A stretch of DNA of 64,000 nucleotides from Bacteroidales bacterium (GCA_017651425.1 JAGCCZ010000033.1:17540-81539), one strand, 5' to 3'; numbered from the stretch's first letter, positions 37,765 to 44,681 are shown. A program made the numbers and translations. The notes: generated from the sequence alone by a model not told the origin.

Positions 37765-39270
37765 TTAATTCTTAATTGGCAAACAAACCCCCACCCCCAC
37801 TCTCGCCCCTACAGCGTATCGTGCATCATTGAGCGCGTTGAGGTTATATACCATACTGATAGCTTCTGCGGACAACACAAAACTCTTGATATGAAACATC
37901 ACACCAACCGAAGCCGTTGGTCCGTAATATGTTCTTTTCGGATAGTGGTGCCAGTCCTGGTCGCTCTCGAATGTGAGGGCGCGGTAGCCGAAACCGGCCC
38001 CGATGTGAAGCGAGAGCAACTGATGGGGGCGAACGACCAGCCCGAGTTGGCCGCCCAAGTAAGTGGTCTTGGAGACACCGGTGAGGACGTAGTGTCCGTT
38101 GGACTGGAATGAAGAGAAGGCACCCCGGTAGTGGAAGTTGGTCATCGCGCTGAAATACCAGCCGAAGAGTTTCACGGTGCCCACCTTGAAGCCGTACGAC
38201 CATTGCGGCATGGAGGTATAGGCGGCGTTGAGAGTAAGGAAGAAGATTTGCGGCAGGGAGTCGATGCGGGCCCTCCTTTCGGCGGCCTTACACTTGCGGA
38301 TCTCGGCCTTCTGTGCTCTTTCGGCGGCTTTCTCCTTGGCAAGGAGTTCCCGTATGGAAAGATTTCTGAGTTCCTCTTCATAGCGGTGTTCCTCGTCGGA
38401 GGAGGGCTGTTCAGAGGATGGGGGCGACAGTGCCGCCTTGTCGGTGCTATCGGGTAATTCGGGTTCAAGATCCCAGTCCATGGCCAGCCGGAAGCCCGTA
38501 AAGTTGTCGCTGCCGCCCTGGTAGAGGCTTTTGCGGGCGCTCACGCGGCACTGCGGGGCGCGGCTGTCAGCCCCACCGCCGCGAATCACCCGGGCGATGC
38601 CGTCGGTGGCGCCGGAGGGGTTCTCCAAGGCCTTCTCGCCGTACATCCCGTAGAGGTCGCTGCACCATTCCCACACATTGCCGCTCATGTCATAGAGGTC
38701 GCTCCCATTGGGTTTCTTGGTGCCCACGGTGTGCGGGGTTCCGCCGCTGTTGTCGTAGAACCAGCCCACGGTGGCGAGGTCGCCGCCGCCGCTGTACAGC
38801 AGGGTGCGACCTCCGTCCTGCCAGTCGCCCACCCGCGCGGCGCGCTCCCACTCCGCCTCCGTGGGGAGACGGTAGTGCATCCCCGTCTTCTGATTCAGCC
38901 AAAGGAGGAAAATCTGCACCTCGTCCCAGGAGACGTTCTGCACGGGCAGGTCGTCGCCGACAACACGGCTCGGGTTGGTGCCCATGATCGCCTTCCACAG
39001 TTTCTGCGTGACCTCATATTTGGCAATGGCAAAGCTTTTGAGGGCGACCTGGTGCGCGGGCTTCTCGTCGAAGGCGCACTGCCCGGCCTGCTCGAAGGTG
39101 CAGCCCATGGTAAACGTCCCGGCGGGGATGACGACCATCTCCAAGCTCACGTTACCCTCAAGGGAGACATCGTTTTGGGAATAAACATGCAGCGGAAAGA
39201 GGGACAGCAAAAGACACACTGCCAGCATCATACACAAAAAAGGACGTGTAGCCGAGATGTTTTTTGCCAT
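37765..39270 (-). CDS. SUMF1-domain protein fused to outer-membrane beta-barrel
   Basis: A 501-aa exported protein (signal peptide about residues 1-32, ending VYSQ). A SUMF1 domain covers about residues 40-265 (MVVIPAGTFTMGCTFEQ, YEVTQKLWKAIMGTNPS, LPTEAEWERAAR, LYDMSGNVWEWCSDLYG). A highly charged helical linker follows (about 290-345, Glu/Lys/Arg/Ala-rich). The last 155 residues form a beta-barrel-like segment (LTLNAAYTSMPQWSYGFKVG to VGVGVCLPIKN). The order suggests display of the SUMF1 domain at the outer membrane. The start at 39270 is chosen for the signal peptide. A -7 element lies at 39311-39318. Confidence 0.83.
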   Translation of the reverse strand: MAKNISATRPFLCMMLAVCLLLSLFPLHVYSQNDVSLEGNVSLEMVVIPAGTFTMGCTFEQAGQCAFDEKPAHQVALKSFAIAKYEVTQKLWKAIMGTNPSRVVGDDLPVQNVSWDEVQIFLLWLNQKTGMHYRLPTEAEWERAARVGDWQDGGRTLLYSGGGDLATVGWFYDNSGGTPHTVGTKKPNGSDLYDMSGNVWEWCSDLYGMYGEKALENPSGATDGIARVIRGGGADSRAPQCRVSARKSLYQGGSDNFTGFRLAMDWDLEPELPDSTDKAALSPPSSEQPSSDEEHRYEEELRNLSIRELLAKEKAAERAQKAEIRKCKAAERRARIDSLPQIFFLTLNAAYTSMPQWSYGFKVGTVKLFGWYFSAMTNFHYRGAFSSFQSNGHYVLTGVSKTTYLGGQLGLVVRPHQLLSLHIGAGFGYRALTFESDQDWHHYPKRTYYGPTASVGVMFHIKSFVLSAEAISMVYNLNALNDARYAVGARVGVGVCLPIKN

Positions 39271-39310
39271 AACAGGAATATCTTTGATTAGATTGTGGAG
39301 AATCAGGCTG

Positions 39311-39318
39311 CAAAGGTA
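39311..39318 (-). promoter_or_regulatory. -7 promoter element for the SUMF1-barrel gene
   Basis: The minus strand reads TACCTTTG, 40 bp upstream of the start. It may drive the whole minus-strand run down to the FISUMP gene. Confidence 0.5.
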
Positions 39319-39464
39319 AATAAAATACAAATATACATATATAGTATTTGCCGAATCATGCCCAATTGCCGCAGCCAGTCTATTCCCGCGCCACTCGCGC
39401 GCTGTATGGTAGAACAACACCGGTTTCTGTTATTTGAATTAACATTTATCACAGTTGAATTTTA

Positions 39465-39472
39465 TATTTTTG
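39465..39472 (+). promoter_or_regulatory. -7-like element upstream of the DUF559 unit
   Basis: TATTTTTG followed by CATTC sits about 145 bp before the DUF559 start and outside the left inverted repeat. No -33 at proper spacing is seen. It could transcribe into the unit or be left over from a displaced gene. Confidence 0.35.
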
Positions 39473-39510
39473 CATTCTCATTGTTGAGCGGAAATGTGCA
39501 TCATTTTTGT

Positions 39511-39532
39511 TGTCCGCACAACTGTGCGGACA
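39511..39532. repeat. Perfect 10-bp palindrome beside the DUF559 unit
   Basis: Arms TGTCCGCACA and TGTGCGGACA flank a 2-nt loop, 8 bp outside the left inverted repeat. It may be a hairpin or protein-binding site. A smaller GGCAC/GTGCC hairpin lies just beyond the right inverted repeat at about 40150-40163. Confidence 0.65.
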
Positions 39533-39539
39533 CCCCATG

Positions 39540-39583
39540 ACTCCCCTTCTATTTTAGAAGGGGTGGCCGAAGGCCGGGGTAGT
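39540..39583 (+). repeat. Left inverted repeat of the DUF559 unit
   Basis: It begins ACTCCCCTTCT and ends CCGGGGTAGT. It contains an outer stem CCCCTTCT/AGAAGGGG with loop ATTTT and an inner stem GGCC/GGCC with loop GAA(A). It pairs in inverted orientation with 40093-40138. Confidence 0.85.
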
Positions 39584-39615
39584 AATATAAACAAACACAA
39601 TACCTTAGAAAACAA

Positions 39616-40032
39616 ATGACCATCATCAACGGCATCAGAATCAAGGACCGTCCTGTCCATAATCTACCAGCAAGCAGTGAACTGTCGGGCTATGCACGCA
39701 ATAACCGTAAGGCAGGCAATTTGGCGGAAATCGTCTTTTGGCTTCAAGTACACAGAAAATCCTTCCACGGACTTGATTTTGACAGGCAGAAGGTCATCGG
39801 AAATTACATTGTTGATTTTTATGTGAAGAGACTTGGGCTTGTGGTGGAAATAGACGGCGGCTCCCACAACGAGAAGATGGACTATGATGCACGACGTGAT
39901 GATTTTTTGGAGGGGCTTGGATTAAAGGTGTTCCGCACGACGGACTACGATGTCTTGCAGCATGTGGACATTGTGCTGGAAGACTTGAGGAAATTCATTG
40001 TTGAAAATTATGAGCATGAAGATGTCAAATAA
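39616..40032 (+). CDS. DUF559 endonuclease-like protein
   Basis: A 138-aa protein of the DUF559 family, a very-short-patch-repair-like PD-(D/E)XK fold. The core reads IGNYIVDFYVKRLGLVVEIDGGSH, giving the Asp of VDF and the Glu and Asp of EID, followed by GLKVFRTTDYDV. The N-terminal region (ASSELSGYARNNRKAGNLAEIVFWLQVH) is the usual entry helix. It stands alone on the plus strand between structured inverted repeats and far from any methylase or vsr partner. It could nick DNA for movement of the unit; that role is inference. Confidence 0.85.
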   Translation: MTIINGIRIKDRPVHNLPASSELSGYARNNRKAGNLAEIVFWLQVHRKSFHGLDFDRQKVIGNYIVDFYVKRLGLVVEIDGGSHNEKMDYDARRDDFLEGLGLKVFRTTDYDVLQHVDIVLEDLRKFIVENYEHEDVK

Positions 40033-40092
40033 GGAATCCCCAAAGAATCTTTAATTTCACAAGGATGGCCTAACGGCCAATCTCTCATATTA

Positions 40093-40138
40093 ACTACCCC
40101 GCCCTTCGGGCACCCCTTCTGAAAATCAGAAGGGGAGT
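40093..40138 (-). repeat. Right inverted repeat of the DUF559 unit
   Basis: Read on the minus strand it begins ACTCCCCTTCT and ends GCGGGGTAGT, like the left copy. The inner stem is GCCC/GGGC here against GGCC/GGCC on the left. The outer stem has one more G-C pair next to the loop. Both are compensatory differences. Confidence 0.85.
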
Positions 40139-40245
40139 TTGCGCCTCGCGGCACTGCTGTGCCACGGGTGTTTATGGGGTACCGCGCCTATTGTATTTGT
40201 CTCTCTGGGTCAATATCTATATCATTGCCCTCTATTTTTATTCAC

Positions 40246-40309
40246 GGAGGAGTTTATCGATATTATTCTCCTCCACGAATCGATTTTTGAAGGTTCGTGG
40301 AGATTTTTA
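40246..40309 (+). terminator. Terminator-like hairpin with competing upstream stem
   Basis: CTCCACGAA (40271-40279) pairs with TTCGTGGAG (40294-40302), and ATTTTT follows, giving a plus-strand terminator. An alternative stem, GGAGGAG (40246-40252) with CTCCTCC (40268-40274), uses four of the same bases, so both cannot form together. The region lies between the DUF559 unit and the convergent gene at 40324. The rest of the 291-bp gap holds no gene. Confidence 0.5.
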
Positions 40310-40323
40310 CATGCAACTCGTCG

Positions 40324-40896
40324 TCATTCCCGCACCACTCGCGCCTCCGTAAGCCCTCCTTTGTTGCCCACCACGAAGAGCGTGGGGGCGTTGCTCCCGT
40401 GTACGAAGTTGTCGAGGTAGAGCGGCTCGCCGATGATGAAGCAGGAGCTGTGGAAACTGTCGCCGGGCTTGAGTTTGGAGTTCTCGCTCTCCACCACTTG
40501 GAAAGCCCCCTCACCAAGATGGCGCAGCAGCACCCTGCGGTCGGGCGACCAGGCGATGCGCACAAAACCCTCGGCGGGGATGTCGCCAGGGAAGAGGGCA
40601 CGGCCGAGCACCAGGTTGGAGGATTCGCCCGAGCGGCTGTGGTTGGCCAGGAAATCGTCCCAGTCGCGGAAGCCTACGCAGCGCGCGAGGATGGAGAGTG
40701 TGGAGTAGCGGGTGGTGTCGTAGCCCTCCACATAGCCCCAGATGCGCTTGAGGGTGGTGATGCCGAGGGTCTCCTTGCAGCGTTCCTGGATCACGCCGGT
40801 GAGGAACTGGAAATCGGCAGGAGTTTTCATTTTGCGGGAGACAGACGCCTCCACCATTTCACGGAGTTGCAGGATGGTTGTTTCGTTTGGGGACAT
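40324..40896 (-). CDS. Uncharacterised protein with conserved N-terminal helical domain
   Basis: A 190-aa soluble protein. Residues 1-75 (SVSRKMKTPADFQFLTGVIQ, LGITTLKRIWGYVEGYDTTR, STLSILARCVGFRDWDDFL) form a helical region like those found at the start of many Bacteroidales unknown proteins, possibly a regulatory or DNA-binding fold. The C-terminal half is beta-rich (GDSFHSSCFIIGEPLYLDNF). The ATG at 40896 is favoured over 40932 because a -7 element TATTTTTG lies at 40930-40937. Function unknown. Confidence 0.7.
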   Translation of the reverse strand: MSPNETTILQLREMVEASVSRKMKTPADFQFLTGVIQERCKETLGITTLKRIWGYVEGYDTTRYSTLSILARCVGFRDWDDFLANHSRSGESSNLVLGRALFPGDIPAEGFVRIAWSPDRRVLLRHLGEGAFQVVESENSKLKPGDSFHSSCFIIGEPLYLDNFVHGSNAPTLFVVGNKGGLTEARVVRE

Positions 40897-40929
40897 TTTT
40901 GCGATTTGCAGTTTACGATTTGCGAGATG

Positions 40930-40937
40930 CAAAAATA
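40930..40937 (-). promoter_or_regulatory. -7 promoter element for the gene at 40324-40896
   Basis: The minus strand reads TATTTTTG, 34 bp before the start. A CGCAAATCG-type degenerate repeat lies between the element and the gene. Confidence 0.45.
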
Positions 40938-41053
40938 ATTAAATAATCAAAATAGGGTTTAAAAAAGTTATACAACATATTGATTATGTCATTCAACTTC
41001 CAGGTGACCATTCTTTAATTTTTTCATATAGTATTCCATAACTATTATGATTT

Positions 41054-41185
41054 TTAGTTTTTTTTCCTAAAAAACGCCGCCGCACCGATGACAACTATCA
41101 GCACAGTGACAAAGTTCACGAAGAGGGTGAGGATGAGGTGACTCTTTTCGTCTTCAGCTTGGCGTTTCAACTCATTTGTAAACAT
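41054..41185 (-). CDS. Small single-span membrane protein, last gene of the small-gene cluster
   Basis: A 43-aa reading frame: charged N-terminus (MFTNELKRQAEDEKSH), one hydrophobic helix (about residues 17-39, LILTLFVNFVTVLIVVIGAA), and a basic tail FFRKKN. The ATG at 41185 lies inside the 3' end of the TerB-like gene in another frame, a 19-bp overlap, which suggests translational coupling. The composition is that of a real membrane peptide and not of random sequence, but such a short frame stays uncertain. Confidence 0.5.
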   Translation of the reverse strand: MFTNELKRQAEDEKSHLILTLFVNFVTVLIVVIGAAAFFRKKN

Positions 41186-41634
41186 TTCATTCTTATTTTT
41201 GCGAGAAGGACTGTTTCGTTCACACCTGCCTCGCGGGCGATGTCCTTCAGGTATCCCATCTCCTCATCGGACAATTCGCCGTCTTCGGCAGCTATTTCTA
41301 TCATCTGGTCCAGTATGGCCTGGAGATCCGCACGCTCCGCTGCCGCCGCTTTTTCTTCCCCGCATATATCACAGTCATTCCTGTCAATTGGCTCATTACC
41401 GGTTCCGACATTCTGGACAAGGGCGGCGGTTTGTACGCCGGTACCGAGAAGACGGTTGGCCACAGGACGCCATTTGATCAGCATCTTGAGGAATTTTATC
41501 ACGTACAACAATGGGGTCCCAGCGGCGGGAATAAGCGGCGCCACAGACTCAGCCGTCTCCAGAATGGATTCCAACGGCACGGACTGCATCGCTTTCTGCA
41601 CTTTCAAGAAGGTATTTTCAGCATCCATGATCAT
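41167..41634 (-). CDS. TerB-like domain protein
   Basis: A 155-aa protein. The C-terminal part (LDQMIEIAAEDGELSDEEMG, then YLKDIAREAGVNE) matches the TerB/DjlA-type helical domain with its acidic DGELSDEE motif. A CDIC pair (Cys-x2-Cys) lies at about residues 88-91. The N-terminal half is helical with a moderately hydrophobic stretch (about 30-55). TerB domains occur in stress and phage-defence gene sets, often at membranes. It is the eighth gene of a nine-gene same-strand run; its start overlaps the previous stop by 4 bp. Confidence 0.75.
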   Translation of the reverse strand: MIMDAENTFLKVQKAMQSVPLESILETAESVAPLIPAAGTPLLYVIKFLKMLIKWRPVANRLLGTGVQTAALVQNVGTGNEPIDRNDCDICGEEKAAAAERADLQAILDQMIEIAAEDGELSDEEMGYLKDIAREAGVNETVLLAKIRMKCLQMS

Positions 41635-41948
41635 CCCACAGTCTGAAGTTTTTTAAGGAAATCTATCAGATTGCTGACATCCTTGCCTGTTTTCTCCTGG
41701 TATTCCTCTAAAGACTTGATGGTGTTGCCGAGTTTCATCCTTTTAATAAGATTGGCGACCATGACATCCATAAAGGCTTTTGCGTTGTCTTTGACACGAT
41801 GTCTCTTTTCGTCGATTTTCCCGAAAGTTTTTTTAGACGCTTTGACGAGTTGGGACGAGCAGTTCACTACCGCAGCAGAAACGCTCTCCTTTGCATTCTC
41901 AAGTCCGTTGCCTAACGAGTCTTTGAAGTTTTTCAATTTGAAGGCCAT
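41631..41948 (-). CDS. Uncharacterised helical protein in the small-gene cluster
   Basis: A 105-aa, strongly basic, helical protein without signal peptide or membrane segment (KNFKDSLGNGLENAKESVSA at the start, DVSNLIDFLKKLQ at the end). Its stop overlaps the TerB-like start (ATGA), so the two are translationally coupled and their products may interact. No motif was recognised. Confidence 0.65.
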   Translation of the reverse strand: MAFKLKNFKDSLGNGLENAKESVSAAVVNCSSQLVKASKKTFGKIDEKRHRVKDNAKAFMDVMVANLIKRMKLGNTIKSLEEYQEKTGKDVSNLIDFLKKLQTVG

Positions 41949-41968
41949 AGCAAAAGGATGGTTAATCG

Positions 41969-42394
41969 TTAAAAATCTAACTTTCCAGCTTTTCTAACCA
42001 AAGAGAGGGCATCGTCAATCGCACTGTTCTCTCCCAAAATTTTTCTAAAAAGGTTGAGTTCGGACATCATTTTGTCATTTCTTTCCTCTTCCGTCAGAAA
42101 AACCTCGTCAAAATCTCGGTTAAATTGGTCGGTATCGAAATAATCATCGCATTTCTGTTTCCGGAAAAGAGAACCTTTACAAGCCCGTTTTTTTACGGCG
42201 GCCAAAGATTCCCAAAGCAATCGGAATTCTTCGGGATCCATTCCCAAGCCAACGGCTTTTTGAGTCAGATAATCCAGGTCTTTTGGTGTGATCTCACTTT
42301 TTTTGAGAACGGCACGTGCCAAAGGGCGGAGAGGCTCATACTTTGCAGTGTGGCGAGACCCCACGTTGGTATTTGCGTCTTTCAAATAATCCAT
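41969..42394 (-). CDS. Uncharacterised protein in the small-gene cluster
   Basis: A 141-aa soluble, charged, helical protein. One basic segment with cysteines (KKRACKGSLFRKQKCDDYFD) is followed by an acidic stretch (FNRDFDEVFLTEEERND). No signal peptide, membrane span or known domain was seen. It lies 20 bp before the 105-aa gene and 18 bp after the membrane-protein gene on the same strand. Confidence 0.65.
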   Translation of the reverse strand: MDYLKDANTNVGSRHTAKYEPLRPLARAVLKKSEITPKDLDYLTQKAVGLGMDPEEFRLLWESLAAVKKRACKGSLFRKQKCDDYFDTDQFNRDFDEVFLTEEERNDKMMSELNLFRKILGENSAIDDALSLVRKAGKLDF

Positions 42395-42412
42395 ATAGTG
42401 TGATGTTGGGCT

Positions 42413-42706
42413 TTACAAGAATTCGATGATGCAAGCCACTGCTGCAGGGATGCAGAAAAACATGAAGGCATAGCTCAGTGCGGTGAAAACGCGGCTGTCG
42501 AAAAGGTCCACGCTGCTTTTCACCCAAAACCAGCGCGGCGGCACGGTTTCAGCCCAGCCGGTGAAGCCGATGATAAGGCCGAGCAGTGCCGAACCGGCAC
42601 CCGCATAAAGCACCCAGTCCTCAATGTCGCCCATGGCAAAATAACCTATAGCTGCAATAAGGACAATGGGGCTGATAATGTTTAAAATCCAAAGAAGTAC
42701 TTTCAT
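42413..42706 (-). CDS. Small polytopic membrane protein in the small-gene cluster
   Basis: A 97-aa protein with three or four hydrophobic stretches (about residues 3-24, 31-48 and 73-97) and a short Trp/Pro-rich loop (WAETVPPRWFWVKSSVDLFD). The ATG at 42706 (MKVLLWILNIISP) is the natural start; reading further upstream would run through the end region of the preceding gene. No family recognised. Confidence 0.65.
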   Translation of the reverse strand: MKVLLWILNIISPIVLIAAIGYFAMGDIEDWVLYAGAGSALLGLIIGFTGWAETVPPRWFWVKSSVDLFDSRVFTALSYAFMFFCIPAAVACIIEFL

Positions 42707-42756
42707 AGACTTGTTTTTAACAAAGTGGGGCAATATGCCCCACTTTGTCTGAAAAA

Positions 42757-42993
42757 TTACTTGCCTTCGGCAAAATCCAACAATTTCTTTCCGAGCTGTT
42801 GGACCGTCCAGTCCGGATCGAATTTGAATCCGGCCTTGGTCGCCAACTCTCTCAAAGCAGCTTTCACGGAGCCGCATTTTTCAACCATCTCCTTGCTCAC
42901 TTCGATGGAGTTGTCTTCGTTTTGCCAAACCATGTGACCGGCAATCTTTTTGCCTCTTTTCTTGTCACCTTTTGTGATTTTTCCAGTTGCCAT
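42757..42993 (-). CDS. Small basic protein in the small-gene cluster
   Basis: A 78-aa soluble protein with a lysine-rich start (ATGKITKGDKKRGKKIAGHM) and a helical second half (VKAALRELATKAGFKFDPDW). It could bind nucleic acid, but no motif confirms that. It lies between the membrane-protein gene and the tail-anchored gene on the same strand. Confidence 0.6.
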   Translation of the reverse strand: MATGKITKGDKKRGKKIAGHMVWQNEDNSIEVSKEMVEKCGSVKAALRELATKAGFKFDPDWTVQQLGKKLLDFAEGK

Positions 42994-43074
42994 AAAAAAC
43001 GTTTTTTAATGCATTAGTGCCTACTCTTTTCCGGATTTTCGGCGGCCTCCTTTAATCTGATTGTATTCAATGTT

Positions 43075-43557
43075 TTAACGCATTGCGAAATATGCGACGA
43101 TACCCAAAATGATGATGGCGAGAATCAGCCAGAGAAGCCAGTTGAATTTCTTCTTTTCCGAAAGAACCTCCAAACGGTAGTTGCCACGCTTGCCAGCCCC
43201 TTTTTCCGTTTCACTGACTTCAAAATCAATATCATATCGCTGTGCCAATTGCGTGATTTTCTGGAATTTGTCGGCGGGCCACATCGGATTGGTAAAGGCC
43301 ACTTTTGTCCCGTCTTTCAGGGTCAGGAACATGTCCATATCCCCAACTTGCTTGGCGAGTTTTTCTTCAAAATCGCCCGACTTCTTCTTGCCCGAAATGT
43401 TGTCCACAGAATCGATTTCGTTGCCGATTTCATTTTTCGGGAATGCTTTCTGCAAATCGGCAAGTGTGGCGTTCGGGTGCATTTCAAGATAAGCCGCCAC
43501 AATTCCCAAGGCCGTCCATTTCTGTGACTGGCCATAAACTTTGATTCGTTTTGCCAT
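43075..43557 (-). CDS. Tail-anchored protein in the small-gene cluster
   Basis: A 160-aa protein whose only hydrophobic segment is at the very C-terminus (about residues 139-158, FNWLLWLILAIIILGIVAYFA), so a cytoplasmic domain fixed to the membrane by its tail. The N-terminus (KWTALGIVAAYLEMHPNATLADLQKAF) looks like a helix-turn-helix or related small helical domain. The middle part is alpha/beta (DMFLTLKDGTKVAFTNPMW). No known enzyme motif was found. Confidence 0.65.
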   Translation of the reverse strand: MAKRIKVYGQSQKWTALGIVAAYLEMHPNATLADLQKAFPKNEIGNEIDSVDNISGKKKSGDFEEKLAKQVGDMDMFLTLKDGTKVAFTNPMWPADKFQKITQLAQRYDIDFEVSETEKGAGKRGNYRLEVLSEKKKFNWLLWLILAIIILGIVAYFAMR

Positions 43558-43578
43558 CGTAATTTTTTTTTTAGTTTG

Positions 43579-43836
43579 TTATCTCTTTTTCTTCTCACGC
43601 AGTTTTGCAAGGTCTTCTTTCAGCTGGGCTAAAATCTCCTTGTTTCTTTTCATCGTGTGTTCAAGCCCTTCGTATGTCACGGACTTTTTGCCAACGGCCT
43701 TGTTGTATGCTTTTGCGTCGGCAATGCTTCTTTTCGCGGAATCGATTTTTGCTTTCAGATCCTCAATCTGCTTTTTTTTAGAAGCAATTTGCTTGTCGAT
43801 GTCATCTTTTGATGAACGGAAAAATAAAAATCCCAT
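43579..43836 (-). CDS. Short coiled-coil protein in the small-gene cluster
   Basis: An 85-aa protein that is almost entirely heptad-rich and charged (KDDIDKQIASKKKQIEDLKA, then IDSAKRSIADAKAYN; KEDLAKLREKKKR at the end). It begins MGFLFFRSS, a short hydrophobic start that could touch membrane. A coiled-coil oligomer is likely. It is the second gene of the cluster, 30 bp after the GIY-YIG-like gene. Confidence 0.65.
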   Translation of the reverse strand: MGFLFFRSSKDDIDKQIASKKKQIEDLKAKIDSAKRSIADAKAYNKAVGKKSVTYEGLEHTMKRNKEILAQLKEDLAKLREKKKR

Positions 43837-43866
43837 AGTCGTTTCTTTTTATTTGAAGGTGTTCCT

Positions 43867-44397
43867 TTACTTTTTCAAATCAGCTCTCAACTGTTTCAGC
43901 TCTGCAATCCATTCGGGAGGCACCGTGTTGTTCTTGCTGATGTTGAGCGGATAGGCGAACTTATGTTGGGCAAGTTCCTCTGTTTCGCGGCATTCTGCCT
44001 GTTCCACGGTCTCGGTGTATTCCCATTCCCAGAAACAGCTGTCGATCAGCTTGTTGACGATTGCTTCGGCTGTGTTGTCATCCGCGTCTGGAGCAATAAT
44101 AGCCCGCAACGTCCTTCGCAGCGTGGAACTCTTGAACGGACCGCGGATATGCCAGCGGATACGCCGACTCATGTCGTTGCTGATGCCGAAATATAACGCA
44201 AGATAAGGCGCTCCTTGAATAGAACGTTCTTGCAATTTCCTGTCGTCTATCAAAGTGCGATTCTTGAAATTAGCCAATAGTTTTTTTGCTTCAGCTTTGG
44301 GAAACCACCAGCGATAGACGCCGGGGCGTTTTTCCACCTCCGAACATCGGTTTTGAATCTGTTGCCGTATCAATGCTGCGAATTGTAGATTTTTCAT
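43867..44397 (-). CDS. GIY-YIG-like nuclease, first gene of the small-gene cluster
   Basis: A 176-aa protein with the GIY-YIG motif order: GVY at 26-28, YFGIS at 69-73, an Arg-rich helix with SRRIRWHI at 77-84, a Glu in CRETEEL (about 138-141), and the closing HKFAYPLN (about 145-152). These match the GVY, YIGxS, RxxxH, E and PLN positions of GIY-YIG nucleases. There is no extra DNA-binding domain. It is preceded by a 250-base leader with a long hairpin and a Bacteroidota-type promoter, so it heads the transcript of the cluster. The substrate is unknown. Confidence 0.75.
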   Translation of the reverse strand: MKNLQFAALIRQQIQNRCSEVEKRPGVYRWWFPKAEAKKLLANFKNRTLIDDRKLQERSIQGAPYLALYFGISNDMSRRIRWHIRGPFKSSTLRRTLRAIIAPDADDNTAEAIVNKLIDSCFWEWEYTETVEQAECRETEELAQHKFAYPLNISKNNTVPPEWIAELKQLRADLKK

Positions 44398-44478
44398 ATT
44401 TTAATGTTGATAATCATTGATGAACATACTGCAAAAGCTTCACTGGCAGGCACAAAAAAGGCGCGGCCTGTCTTTGTC

Positions 44479-44596
44479 GTCAAAGAGGTTCTAGCAAAAC
44501 CCAAGCAGAAAACAAAAAACAATCCACGCCTGTTGCAGACATGATCACTGTAATTGCTTTTCTGCTGTTGGTTAAAATTTGCTAGATTTCTTTGAC
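44479..44596 (-). ncRNA. Structured leader or small RNA upstream of the GIY-YIG gene
   Basis: Three nested perfect stems are visible: 44479-44485 with 44590-44596 (7 bp), 44491-44498 with 44578-44585 (8 bp), and 44504-44512 with 44558-44566 (9 bp). They enclose a 45-nt apical region. The promoter at 44656-44681 on the minus strand would place it 50 nt into the transcript. A weak AGGC/GCCT stem with a T6 run follows at about 44448-44462. It could be a regulatory leader or a separate small RNA. The rest of 44398-44885 holds no gene except the promoter of the next plus-strand gene. Confidence 0.5.
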
Positions 44597-44655
44597 AAAC
44601 AAAAAGCGATTGCACGATAACAAAAGAACGTCAGTTTTCCGTGGAAAACATGCTG

Positions 44656-44681
44656 CAAAAATATAAAAAAATCATACACAA
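44656..44681 (-). promoter_or_regulatory. Promoter of the small-gene cluster
   Basis: The minus strand has TATTTTTG (44656-44663) as -7 and TTGTG (44677-44681) as a -33-like element, 13-15 bp apart. The leader to the GIY-YIG start is about 250 nt. Confidence 0.5.

Larger units (their letters stand above)
39540..40138. mobile_element. Candidate DUF559 unit bounded by structured inverted repeats
   Basis: A 599-bp unit consisting of one nuclease-like gene (39616-40032) between 44- and 46-bp inverted terminal repeats (39540-39583 and 40093-40138). Each repeat folds into two hairpins. The two copies differ by paired, structure-preserving changes. No target-site duplication was seen. Mobility is inferred from the arrangement, not shown. 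Confidence 0.6.

Noticed and set aside
36790..39270. Sulfatase-activating (formylglycine-generating) enzymes
   Set aside because: The domain is of the SUMF1 family, but the catalytic cysteine arrangement is not convincing, both proteins are exported, and no sulfatase is nearby.
44394..44615. A 73-codon minus-strand frame upstream of the GIY-YIG gene
   Set aside because: It covers the nested hairpins and has no homologue-like composition; the region is better read as a leader.
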